A DNA stretch of 16,016 bases, taken from positions 1-16,016 of the forward strand of contig JAJYXS010000134.1 in assembly GCA_021801615.1 (NCBI GenBank). The letters run 5' to 3'. The position numbers and the translations under genes were made by a program. Origin of the DNA: Actinomycetes bacterium. GTDB lineage: Bacteria > Actinomycetota > Acidimicrobiia > Acidimicrobiales > RAAP-2. The notes under the pieces were generated by a model. That model ran no database searches, was not told the DNA's origin, and worked only from the letters and a program-made list of their open reading frames with translations. Positions 1-6,757 of the stretch are shown piece after piece. Each line of letters starts with the position of its first letter. Position 1 is the first letter of the stretch.

Positions 1-619
1 AGCCGGTGCCCACCTCGGTCGTCTCGGCCACGGTGCCGCTCAGCGTGACCGGCGCTGTCGACCCGTGCCTCACGCTCGGCGGTGTGACCGTCAGGGTGGT
101 CGTGGTCGGCACCACGGCGCTGAACGCCGCCGCTGTCGAGGCGCTCGGGAGAAGAACGTAGTTCCCTGTCGACGAGACCAGCCTTGTGCCCCCTGGGCCA
201 CTTTTCGCTCCGTACACGGCATAGAACGTGTAGCTCCCCGAAAGCGTTGCCACTGTCGCCCCTGGGATCGTGCACGTGAACGTCGAGGCTGTCGGATGCG
301 TCGGTGTCTGCGTGAGCGGGAGATCTGTGCATCCCGTCACCGGAACCGTGACTGTCTCGAGGATCGCGACATGCCCGGTCGGGTAGCCACCCACCTCCGG
401 TGTCTCGGTGACCGAGCCGCTCAGGGTCACCGACGTCGCCGACCCGTAGCTCACGCTCGACGGACTGACCGCCAGCGTCGTCTTCGTCGGGTGGCCTGTC
501 ACCGCCCCGGCGAGCGCCGACACGCCCAACGTCGCCCCCGAGACGACGACCGCCGAGGCCAACATCCCTTTCAGGGCGTGCCGCCATATGCGACGAGCCC
601 TCATGGGTCCATCCCTCAT
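1..619 (-). CDS. Exported Ig-like repeat protein (3' part beyond window)
   Basis: The reading frame is open from an ATG at 619 to the window edge (206 codons) and is cut there. A basic N-terminus (about residues 7-17, with RARRIWR and K18) is followed by a hydrophobic stretch (about 19-40) typical of a signal peptide. Two related segments then follow, TTLAVSPSSVSYGSATSVTL (about 48-67) and TTLTVTPPSVRHGSTAPVTL (about 174-193). Each runs into LSG(S/T)V.ET and EVG, the pattern of bacterial Ig-like (Big_3-like) domains. The Thr/Ser/Val-rich composition fits a surface or secreted protein. Three in-frame ATGs are stacked at 625-617. The one at 619 is chosen because GGGAGAAGG (634-626) ends 6 nt before it; a fourth ATG at 604 is also possible. 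A purine-rich leader precedes the gene. The function (adhesion or cell-surface structure) is inferred from the fold only. Confidence 0.8.
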   Translation of the reverse strand, partial: MRDGPMRARRIWRHALKGMLASAVVVSGATLGVSALAGAVTGHPTKTTLAVSPSSVSYGSATSVTLSGSVTETPEVGGYPTGHVAILETVTVPVTGCTDLPLTQTPTHPTASTFTCTIPGATVATLSGSYTFYAVYGAKSGPGGTRLVSSTGNYVLLPSASTAAAFSAVVPTTTTLTVTPPSVRHGSTAPVTLSGTVAETTEVGTG

Positions 620-625
620 CATCAT

Positions 626-664
626 CCTTCTCCCTTTTCTCCCTTGTTCCTTTTTCCCTGTTCC
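626..664 (-). promoter_or_regulatory. Purine-rich 5' leader with several SD-like runs
   Basis: On the minus strand, the roughly 39 nt before the Ig-like gene are almost all A and G (GGGAAAAAGG, then AACAAGGGAG, then AAAAGGGAGAAGG). This is far more A-rich than the surrounding DNA. The last GGGAGAAGG is a plausible ribosome binding site; the earlier runs could be standby sites. No clear -10 box was found further upstream. Confidence 0.45.
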
Positions 665-768
665 GAACGCACACGACCACGCGGCAGCGCACGGGGGGCA
701 CCAGCGCGGCAGCCGGCTCCATGGGTGACCGCCAGCCTCCAGCCTCCAGCTCCAACGCGGTCACGAGA

Positions 769-957
769 ACCCTCTCGACGCTCGAGAAGCCCGCCCTCTC
801 GACGCTCGAGGAACCTGACCCTCTCGCGAGGGCCCGTTCGGGCTTGCTCACCTTCAACCGCGACTCGAGCATCGCGACTCTCGACCTCAGGTCGAGGGTG
901 TGAACCAGGAGCTGGTGCTACACAGTCCATACCCTCAACCATTGGTCGAGGGTATGG
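769..957. repeat. Cluster of five dyad-symmetric elements
   Basis: Five inverted repeats lie within 190 bp, most sharing CCCTC/CTCGA...TCGAG/GAGGG arms. They are TCTCGA-CGC-TCGAGA around 772-786; a near copy 24 bp later (793-813); CCCTC-TCGC-GAGGG at 819-832; CTCGACCT-C-AGGTCGAG at 880-896; and CCATACCCTC-N11-GAGGGTATGG at 927-957, which has perfect 10-bp arms. The first three are degenerate tandem copies with a period of 24-25 bp. The elements could be hairpins or protein-binding sites; nothing in the sequence decides between these. Confidence 0.6.
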
Positions 958-1346
958 GGGAGCGCTCTGCCAAGACCAGCACGACCACGCCGTCGTCTGG
1001 GGATCGGGTCGCCCGCGGGCCGCGACCTGTCCTGATGACCACGGTCGCTCCCGCTTCGGCATCAGCCCTGTCCTCACCGCCGTTCCTCCTTCGGCCTCGG
1101 AGCGGAGCACGGCATGCCGCTCCTCTCCTCAAGCCTGGCCCGTCTCCGCCGTCGGCCCCTCCGCCACCGCTCAGGCAGGCATTCTCCGGCACGCATGCCA
1201 CGACAACCGCTATGCCCGATCAACATCTGCCCAACAATCGCCCCCGCGTGAGCACGCAAGGGCGAGCCCCGCAGCGTCCGGCGCGACCGCTGACCGTCCC
1301 ACGCGAACGCCTTCGCTCACGTGCCCTCCAGCTCCACTCCAATTCC
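958..1346. other. Gap without recognisable gene or site
   Basis: Open frames cross this stretch on both strands because GC-rich DNA has few stops. Their translations are Arg/Pro/Ala-rich, without domains or a plausible ribosome binding site. I see no gene, RNA or repeat here. Confidence 0.5.
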
Positions 1347-1492
1347 CAGAGTGCCGCTGGCCCAGAGTGCTGCGGGCCCAGAGTGCTGCGGGCCCAGAGT
1401 GCTGCGGGCTCGGTGTTCCACGTGACGGACCCGCAGACCACCGGCTCGGTCTGCCCCTCGAGGAGGACTGCGCCCGGCACCTTCGTCGTCAT
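1220..1492 (-). pseudogene. Possible gene remnant running into 16-bp array
   Basis: A minus-strand frame opens with ATG at 1492, giving MTTKVPGAVLLEGQTEPVVC and then GSVTWNTEPAALW. Codon use in this first third is G/C-ending, as in the real genes of the window. The frame then enters the 16-bp array, and beyond it the translation is Arg-rich low-complexity sequence. The ATG overlaps the stop of the frame at 1489-1668 (ATGA), which would suit coupled genes, or one gene split by a frameshift. There is no ribosome binding site. I do not recognise a family. A chance open frame remains possible. Confidence 0.25.
1347..1410. repeat. 16-bp tandem array, four copies
   Basis: The unit CAGAGTGCTGCGGGCC is repeated end to end from 1347, 1363, 1379 and 1395. 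The two middle copies are identical, the first has three changes, and the last differs at its end. The period is not a multiple of three, so the array is unlikely to have been shaped by coding. It interrupts the end of the decayed-looking minus-strand frame at 1220-1492. Confidence 0.9.
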
Positions 1493-1668
1493 GGCGAACT
1501 GCTGGGCAGCCCGATGGGCGCCGCTCCGTGCACGCCAACCTGCGCCTCCGCGCCGTCGTGCGCTGGGGCGTCGAGGATCCCGGGCGTCACCCAACACCGG
1601 CGTCCGCCCATCTCGAGGAGGTCGACGACGACACGGGCCCCGACCCTCAGCTCGAGCGGCGACCCCAA
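1489..1668 (-). pseudogene. Possible gene remnant upstream of the 1492 frame
   Basis: This minus-strand frame contains LELRVGARVVVDLLEMGGRR followed by CWVTPGILDAP, with mostly G/C-ending codons. The alternation of hydrophobic and charged residues looks like a small beta-rich domain. The only start near the conserved-looking part is a TTG at 1668, with no ribosome binding site. Upstream the same frame becomes a Gln/Pro/Ser-rich stretch derived from imperfect repeats. Together with the frame at 1220-1492 and a signal-peptide-like start near 2006 (MRGRRLRSLQLAGALAVVG, then a stop), it may be the debris of one exported protein with a proline-rich linker. This is inference; no family is recognised. 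Confidence 0.25.
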
Positions 1669-1760
1669 GCTCGCGTGCCCGGGCGCCTCGGAAGCTCCTG
1701 GGGCCGGAGACTGGGGTGGCTGGCCGGAAGACTGGGGGTGGCTGGCCGGGGACTGAGGCC

Positions 1761-1800
1761 GGGGAATTGGGGGGACTGCCCGGGGAAGGAGGGGGGCGGG
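1761..1800 (+). other. G-quadruplex-forming motif
   Basis: Five G-runs (GGGG, GGGGGG, GGGG, GGGGGG, GGG) are separated by loops of 4, 7, 5 and 1 nt. This satisfies the usual G3+ N1-7 quadruplex rule on the plus strand. It directly abuts the 23-bp array. Confidence 0.6.
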
Positions 1801-1887
1801 CCGGAGCCTGGGGGCCCGGCGGGCCGGAGCCTGGGGGCCCGGCGGGCCGGAGCCTGGGGGCCCGGCGGGCCGGAGCCTGGGGGCCCG
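1796..1887. repeat. 23-bp tandem array, four perfect copies
   Basis: Four identical 23-bp units start at 1796, 1819, 1842 and 1865. Each begins GCGGGCCGGAGCCTGG and ends GGGCCCG. The period is not a multiple of three, and all frames stay open only because the unit lacks stop triplets, so the array does not support a protein here. Perfect identity between copies suggests recent expansion, or homogenisation, by slippage or unequal exchange. Confidence 0.95.
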
Positions 1888-2142
1888 TAGAGCGCCCTAC
1901 CCGTGTCGGCGGCCGAGGCGATCGCCATCGCTTCCCGTCACGACCATCACCCGACCACCGCCAGCGCGCCGGCAAGCTGCAGCGAGCGCAGGCGGCGTCC
2001 GCGCATGACGCTGAGCACGCGGGTCTCAGCGCGCCGAGCCCCGGCCGGCTCAGCCATCGCGCGCCACCGCTGCGAGGATCGGATGGTCCGCTGGCTACCC
2101 TCCGGCTCCCCTCGCTCCTGCCCCAGTCTCTCCCCTCGCGCT

Positions 2143-2164
2143 CCCGCCTTTCCCCACCCTGCCC
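2143..2164 (-). other. G-quadruplex motif downstream of the zinc-ribbon gene
   Basis: On the minus strand GGG-CA-GGG-T-GGGG-AAAGGC-GGG meets the G3+ N1-7 rule. It starts about 20 nt after the stop codon of the small zinc-ribbon gene, inside a longer purine-rich run. A role in ending or stabilising the operon transcript is possible but unproven. Confidence 0.45.
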
Positions 2165-2182
2165 GCCACGGCGCGCAGGGCC

Positions 2183-2386
2183 TCAGACGTGGTGGGCGAC
2201 CCAGGTGATCCCCTGGTAGGCGCGGTAGCCGAGGTAGATCACGGAGGCCACGAGCATGAACTTGAAGTACCAGGGGACCGGCTTCCTCACCTCTTCGACG
2301 AGCTCGGACCCGCACTTCGGGCACTCCCCGTCCTCGGTGAGGTCCTCGTCCTCGACGACCTCTTCGCACTCCTCACACCACGGCAC
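2183..2386 (-). CDS. Small zinc-ribbon membrane protein
   Basis: This 67-residue protein has two CxxC pairs, C4-x2-C7 and C22-x2-C25 (ECPKCG), separated by an acidic linker. They form a minimal zinc ribbon. One hydrophobic segment follows (about 40-54, FKFMLVASVIYLGY) and then a short tail. The likely topology is a zinc ribbon in the cytoplasm and a single membrane anchor. The start is taken as GTG at 2386, because GGAGG at 2396-2392 sits 5 nt before it; a TTG at 2398 would overlap that site and add four residues. The gene follows der by 86 nt on the same strand and is probably the last gene of that operon. Small proteins of this form are found in actinobacteria, but I know of no assigned function. 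Confidence 0.8.
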   Translation of the reverse strand: MPWCEECEEVVEDEDLTEDGECPKCGSELVEEVRKPVPWYFKFMLVASVIYLGYRAYQGITWVAHHV

Positions 2387-2472
2387 AGCTGCCTCCAATC
2401 ACAGCCCCCAGGACGCGGGATGCCAGTCGAGCGACAGGGAGGCAACGGCCACGCTCGCCACCCCGCACCCGG

Positions 2473-3906
2473 TCACCTTCCGCCGACCCTGACGCGCAAC
2501 TTGATCGGGGTGGGCCCGAGCTCGAAGCGCTCCCGCAGCCCACGCTCGAGGTAGCGGAGGTAGGTCTGCGGGAGCTTGCCGGTCGCGAACAGCGTGAAGG
2601 TGGGCGGGTCCACCGCGCCCTGGACGCCGTAGCGGACGCGTGCGCCGGGCGCGGGATGGGCTTCCTGGATGTCTCGCAGCGCACGGTTCAGCGCCCCCGT
2701 CGGCACCCGGTGGTGGTACGCCTCGACGGCAGCGTGCAGGGCGGGAAGGACCTTGTGGACCCCGCGTCCGCTCGCGGCGCTCACCCGGAGCACCGGCGCG
2801 GTGCCGAGGAAGGCCAGCCGCTCGCCCACCCCCGCGAGCACCTCGGCGCGGTCGCCGGTCGCAACGAGGTCCCACTTGTTCACCACGATCACCGCCGGGC
2901 ACCCCGCAGCGTTGATCCGCTCGGCGAGCCGCTGGTCCTGGTGCGTGGCGCCGACCGTCGCGTCGATCACGAGCAGCGCGATGTCCGCGCGGTCCAGCGC
3001 CTCGAGCGCCCGCAGCACCGCGTACGCCTCCACGCCCCGGTCCGTGCGCGAGGGGCGGCGCATGCCTGCCGTGTCGACGAAGCACAGCGGCCCCTCTTCG
3101 GTGGTGATCACCGTGTCGATCGCGTCGCGCGTCGTGCCGGGAAGGTCGTGCACGATCGAGCGCTCCTCGCCGATCAGCCGGTTGAACAGCGTCGACTTGC
3201 CGGCGTTGGGCCGTCCCACGAGCGCCACGCGCGCCACGCCGTCTGCGCCGTGCGCATCGTCTCCACCGCTCTCGCCGCCCGGCCCGCGCCACTCTTCCAC
3301 ATCGTCGGACCGCTCGGCCCGACCCGCCTCCTGCTCCTCCCGGGGCACATCGCGCGCCAGCCTGCGGACCACCTCGTCCAGCAGGTCGCCGGTCCCGCGT
3401 CCGTGCAGCGCGCTCACGGCCCAGGGATCCCCTGCGCCCAGGCTGAGCAGCTCCCAGGCCGCGGGCTCCCGGGAGGCGTCGTCGACCTTGTTCGCGACGA
3501 GCAGCATCGGGGTGCCGGCCCTGCGGACCGCCCGCACCGTCGCGACGTCCTCCTCGGTCGCCCCGACCGTCACGTCGACGACCAACAGGACGAGGTCCGC
3601 CGCGCTGAACGCCCGCTCGGCCTGTGCGCTCACCTTCGCGTCGAGCGCTCCCCCGGCGGGGAGCCAGCCGCCGGTGTCGACCAAGACGAAGGGTACCCCG
3701 GCCCACTCGGCTTGCAGCTCCTTGCGGTCCCGGGTGACCCCGGCCTCCTGCTCGACCACGGTCGCCCTCCGCCCGACGATGCGGTTCACGAGCGAGGACT
3801 TGCCGACGTTGGGGCGGCCCGCCACGACCACGACCGGGAGGCGCCGTCCTGGCCCGGACGGCGGACGGGCCCGCGCGCTCATCGCCGTCGTCATCGTCGT
3901 CCTCAT
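2473..3906 (-). CDS. der: GTPase Der (EngA), ribosome assembly
   Basis: Der is the essential double-GTPase that helps mature the 50S ribosomal subunit in the cytoplasm. This 477-residue protein has the full family architecture. GTPase domain 1 has P-loop GRPNVGKSS (30-38), DTGG (77-80) and NKVD (139-142). An acidic Gly/Glu/Asp-rich linker lies at about 186-224. Domain 2 has GRPNAGKST (231-239), PGTTRD (256-261), DTAG (278-281) and NKWD (343-346). A C-terminal KH-like domain ends in ATGKLP...YLRYLERGLRERF...PIKLRVR. The ATG at 3906 overlaps the TGA of the upstream radical-SAM gene (ATGA), which suggests translational coupling; ATGs at codons 5 and 9 are weaker alternatives. The length is slightly above average because of the N-terminal tail and the linker. 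All key motifs are intact. Confidence 0.97.
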   Translation of the reverse strand: MRTTMTTAMSARARPPSGPGRRLPVVVVAGRPNVGKSSLVNRIVGRRATVVEQEAGVTRDRKELQAEWAGVPFVLVDTGGWLPAGGALDAKVSAQAERAFSAADLVLLVVDVTVGATEEDVATVRAVRRAGTPMLLVANKVDDASREPAAWELLSLGAGDPWAVSALHGRGTGDLLDEVVRRLARDVPREEQEAGRAERSDDVEEWRGPGGESGGDDAHGADGVARVALVGRPNAGKSTLFNRLIGEERSIVHDLPGTTRDAIDTVITTEEGPLCFVDTAGMRRPSRTDRGVEAYAVLRALEALDRADIALLVIDATVGATHQDQRLAERINAAGCPAVIVVNKWDLVATGDRAEVLAGVGERLAFLGTAPVLRVSAASGRGVHKVLPALHAAVEAYHHRVPTGALNRALRDIQEAHPAPGARVRYGVQGAVDPPTFTLFATGKLPQTYLRYLERGLRERFELGPTPIKLRVRVGGR

Positions 3907-5279
3907 CCTCGACCGGCGAGCGCCTCGCGCAGCGATCGCCCGTCGGACGCCACCACCTCGACTGCGCGCGGGAGGTCCGCCAGGGTCTTGCCGTCGAGGA
4001 ACCGCCCCTGCGACAGGCACGCGTCGGGGAGGAGGTACCGGGCTTCCTCGGGCTCTCGGGCGAGCGCCCGGGCGAGGTCGTGGCCGGTGAGCAGCCCTGC
4101 GACCGCGATGTTGCCGCCGAAGAAGTCGTGCTCGACGGGGAGCACGCGCACCCCGGGAACCCCCTCCAGCAACGGCCCCAGCACGCGTGCGCCGTACGCG
4201 CCGGTGAGCACGGTCGTCGGCCGCGGGTCGGGGCCGCCGGGGGCCGCCGCGGCGCGCGGCAGCCGCGGCGCGCGGTAGCCCGACGCCGGGGCCCCCTCCA
4301 CCCAGGCGAAGAAGCCCGGCCGCACCCCGTGCGCCGCGCCGTCGTCGCCCCGGAACGCCCGTTCGAAGGCGCGGGCCATGCCGATCCCGTTCTCGTGCTG
4401 GGGGAAGCCGTCGTACGCCTCGGCAGGGGGAAAGTCCGTGCCGGCGAGCAGGTAGTACTCGTCCGCCGCGTAGACGAGGCGCCTTCCGAGCACCTGGAGA
4501 TAGCGCTCCTGCCACTCGGTGACCGTGTCGCACACGGCGCGTGCCTCGTCGGAGGTGTGCGCGCGCATGTCCGGCTCGTGGGAGTAGCGCGACACCCCGA
4601 GGGGCACCACTGCGAGGGTCGCGAGCGCCGGGTACCGGTCCAGCACCGTGAGCAGGGTGTCCTCGAGGACCGCGCCGTCGTTCACCCCGGGGCACACCAC
4701 GACCTGCCCGTGCACCTCGATCCCCCCGTCCAGGAGGACCCGGAGCCACCGCAGGCTCGTCGCGCCCTTCGGGTTCCGCAGCATGGCTGCTCTCACGTGC
4801 GGGTCCGTCGCATGGATCGACACGAAGAGCGGGCCGAGCCGCTCCTCCAGCACCCGCTCGGCGTCCAGCTCGGTGAAGCGGGTGAGCGTCGTGAAGTTCC
4901 CGTAGAGGAACGAGAGCCGGTAGTCGTCGTCCTTCAGGTACAAGCTCCGGCGCATCCCCTTCGGGAGCTGGTGGATGAAGCAGAACGCGCAGTGGTTGTC
5001 GCAGGTCCGCACCCGGTCGAACACGGCGGACTCCACCGAGATCCCGAGGGGCTCGCCGGCCGCCTTCTCGACCCTCACCTCGAGCTCCAGCGGGACGCCC
5101 GGCTCGGGTCCGGGCCGGCGGACACGCAGGTCCAGCTCCTCGTCGTCGACGAGCGCGTGGTACTCGATGACGTCACGTGGACGCCGCCCGTTCAGCGACA
5201 GGAGCTCGTCGCCGACGTCGAGACCGGCGCGGGCAGCCGGCGACGCCTCGGCGACCGCCGTCACCTTGGGTGCCGACAT
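3903..5279 (-). CDS. PDZ / radical-SAM-like DUF512 protein
   Basis: This 458-residue protein begins with a PDZ-like segment (about 3-55, with ASPAARAGLDVGDELLSLNG). A radical-SAM-type cysteine motif C93-x3-C97-x2-C100 follows within CDNHCAFCFIHQLPKGMRR, then a TIM-barrel region and a C-terminal DUF512 domain (about 275-458, with HDFFGGNIAVAGLLTG and a DACLSQGRFLDGKT-type end). The cysteine motif should bind a 4Fe-4S cluster. The family (related to TIGR03279) has no established reaction. In several bacteria it lies next to der, as here. The ATG at 5279 has no ribosome binding site; a TAGCCT box ending 7 nt before it suggests a leaderless transcript. The frame is open far upstream, but that sequence is Arg-rich intergenic DNA. 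This is the first gene of a likely DUF512-der-zinc ribbon operon. Confidence 0.92.
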   Translation of the reverse strand: MSAPKVTAVAEASPAARAGLDVGDELLSLNGRRPRDVIEYHALVDDEELDLRVRRPGPEPGVPLELEVRVEKAAGEPLGISVESAVFDRVRTCDNHCAFCFIHQLPKGMRRSLYLKDDDYRLSFLYGNFTTLTRFTELDAERVLEERLGPLFVSIHATDPHVRAAMLRNPKGATSLRWLRVLLDGGIEVHGQVVVCPGVNDGAVLEDTLLTVLDRYPALATLAVVPLGVSRYSHEPDMRAHTSDEARAVCDTVTEWQERYLQVLGRRLVYAADEYYLLAGTDFPPAEAYDGFPQHENGIGMARAFERAFRGDDGAAHGVRPGFFAWVEGAPASGYRAPRLPRAAAAPGGPDPRPTTVLTGAYGARVLGPLLEGVPGVRVLPVEHDFFGGNIAVAGLLTGHDLARALAREPEEARYLLPDACLSQGRFLDGKTLADLPRAVEVVASDGRSLREALAGRG

Positions 5280-5286
5280 AGGCGAC

Positions 5287-5292
5287 AGGCTA
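5287..5292 (-). promoter_or_regulatory. Candidate -10 box for leaderless DUF512 transcript
   Basis: TAGCCT (TANNNT type) on the minus strand ends 7 nt before the ATG at 5279. This places the expected transcription start at or next to the A of the ATG. No good -35 box was found. It is supported mainly by similar spacing at the toxin gene and at ispH. Confidence 0.4.
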
Positions 5293-5488
5293 CCGGTGCG
5301 CTCACCTGCCCGGCGCCGGGTCCACCGAGCACGCGTGCAACTCGTGGGTCCACGGTCCTCGCTAGCCTGCGTGCGGCGGCACCCCGCACAGACGGAGCGC
5401 TCCATTGCGCCAGCCGCGTAGGCGCGAGGGAGCGCGCGTCGCCAGGCTGCCTCCCGCTGCACCAAGGCTCGGACCGAAGGCCAAGAGC

Positions 5489-5613
5489 GAGAGGCCCGGA
5501 CGAGGGCACGACGGAGAGGCCCCGACGAGGTCATGACGGAGAGGCCCGGAGGGGGCCAAGACGGAGAGGCCCCGACGAGGTCATGACGGAGAGGCCCCGA
5601 CGAGGGCAAGACC
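5489..5613. repeat. 25-bp tandem array, five copies
   Basis: Five 25-bp units start at 5489, 5514, 5539, 5564 and 5589. The core is GAGAGGCCCCGACGAGG followed by a variable TCATGACG, GCAAGACC or similar. Units 2 and 4 are identical. A truncated sixth unit (GGGAGAGGACCGG) follows and doubles as the ribosome binding site of the ABC ATPase. The array lies in the divergent gap between the DUF512 operon and the ABC pair; the rest of that gap (5293-5488) shows nothing recognisable. Confidence 0.92.
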
Positions 5614-5629
5614 AGGGAGAGGACCGGCC

Positions 5630-6757
5630 GTGGACCCCAGACTCGAGACGAGCGCAGCGGGCACGCCAATCCAGGCGAGCGCGGACGCGACGGTCGCCGC
5701 CGTCGGCGCGCACCCGCGGGCGGGCGAGTGGAACGGGCCTGCGATCTACGTGGAGGACGTCCACAAGTCCTTCGGGGAGGTCCAGGCGCTGCGCGGGATC
5801 GACCTGGTCGTCGAGCAGGGCAAGGTGCTCGGGGTCCTCGGCCCGAACGGCGCCGGCAAGACGACCGCGGTCAAGATCCTGACCACGCTGCTCCGCCCCG
5901 ACCGCGGGCGTGCGCTCGTGGAGGGCCGGGACGTGGCTCGATCTCCGGCCGCGGTGCGCGAGATCATCGGCCTCGCGGGCCAGTCGACTGCGATCCAAGA
6001 GGAGCTGACCGGACGGGAGAACCTCGACATCGTGGGACGCCTGTACCACCTGGACCCTCGGACCCGCCGCCGCCGGGCAGAGGAGCTGCTCGAGCGCTTC
6101 GACCTGCTCGACGCCGCCGACCGGCCGACCAAGGGGTACTCCGGCGGCATGCAGCGAAGGCTGGACCTCGCCCTCAGCCTGGTCGCCCGCCCTCAGGTGG
6201 TCTTCCTCGACGAGCCGACCACCGGGCTCGATCCGCGCAGCCGCCAGGCGATGTGGCAGGTCATCCGCGAGATGGTCGCGAGCGGCACGACGCTGCTGCT
6301 CACCACCCAGTACCTGGAGGAGGCCGACGCGCTGGCCGACCAGATCGTCGTCATCGACAAGGGCACCGTGATCGCAGCCGGCACCTCCGAGGAGCTGAAG
6401 AGCCGGATCGGAGGGGACGTCCTCGAGTTCGTCGTCACGCGGGACCGCCTCGCAGACGCGGCGGAGGCGGTGCGCGGCCTGTCCAGCGCCGAGCCTCTCG
6501 TCGACGAGGAGACCGACCGCGTGAGCCTGCGGGTGGGGGCAGACGGCTCCAGGGCGCTCGTCGAGACCGTCCGGCGGCTCGACGCGCTGGGCATCCACAC
6601 CGAGGGGCTCGCCATCCGGAGGCCGTCGCTCGACGACGTGTTCCTGTCGCTCACCGGCCACGGCGCCGAAGCCGCTGACGCGAGCCGGGACGGCGCACCG
6701 GCGCACCGGCGCACCAGGGTCGGCCGCAGGGGCAGGGGCGAACGGAGGGCGTCGTGA
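5630..6757 (+). CDS. ABC transporter ATP-binding protein, DrrA type
   Basis: This is the ATPase subunit of an ABC-2 exporter. The 375-residue protein has Walker A GPNGAGKTT (71-79), Q-loop Q118, signature YSGGMQRRL (170-178), Walker B VVFLDEP (190-196) and D-loop GLDPRSR. The switch position has Gln (TTQYLEEAD, Q227) where most ABC ATPases have His, which is the usual state in the DrrA (daunorubicin resistance) subfamily. A C-terminal domain (about 260-345) ends in the family's RRPSLDDVFLSLTG, followed by an Arg-rich tail. About 38 extra residues precede the ABC domain. The GTG at 5630 follows GGGAGAGG (5615-5622) by 7 nt. The gene overlaps the permease gene by GTGA. The substrate cannot be told; DrrAB-type systems export drugs, lipids or antibiotics. 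Confidence 0.95.
   Translation: MDPRLETSAAGTPIQASADATVAAVGAHPRAGEWNGPAIYVEDVHKSFGEVQALRGIDLVVEQGKVLGVLGPNGAGKTTAVKILTTLLRPDRGRALVEGRDVARSPAAVREIIGLAGQSTAIQEELTGRENLDIVGRLYHLDPRTRRRRAEELLERFDLLDAADRPTKGYSGGMQRRLDLALSLVARPQVVFLDEPTTGLDPRSRQAMWQVIREMVASGTTLLLTTQYLEEADALADQIVVIDKGTVIAAGTSEELKSRIGGDVLEFVVTRDRLADAAEAVRGLSSAEPLVDEETDRVSLRVGADGSRALVETVRRLDALGIHTEGLAIRRPSLDDVFLSLTGHGAEAADASRDGAPAHRRTRVGRRGRGERRAS

Noticed and set aside
927..957. Rho-independent terminator of an unseen gene
   Set aside because: The stem is strong but no T-run follows on either strand and no gene ends nearby. It was kept as part of a palindrome cluster instead.
65..1756. Long plus-strand open frame (563 codons)
   Set aside because: Arg-rich, domain-free translation, antisense to the signal-peptide Ig-like gene in its first part and crossing non-coding repeats later. 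It is open only because stops are rare in GC-rich DNA.
1347..1887. CRISPR array
   Set aside because: The 16-bp and 23-bp units are directly adjacent with no spacers, and no cas genes are present.
900..2219. Plus-strand open frame rich in Gly/Pro/Arg
   Set aside because: It runs through the 16-bp and 23-bp arrays, whose periods shift the frame, and shows no domain or proper start.
2656..4278. Long plus-strand open frame opposite der and the DUF512 gene
   Set aside because: It is the antisense shadow of two genes with complete conserved motifs; no domain or ribosome binding site.
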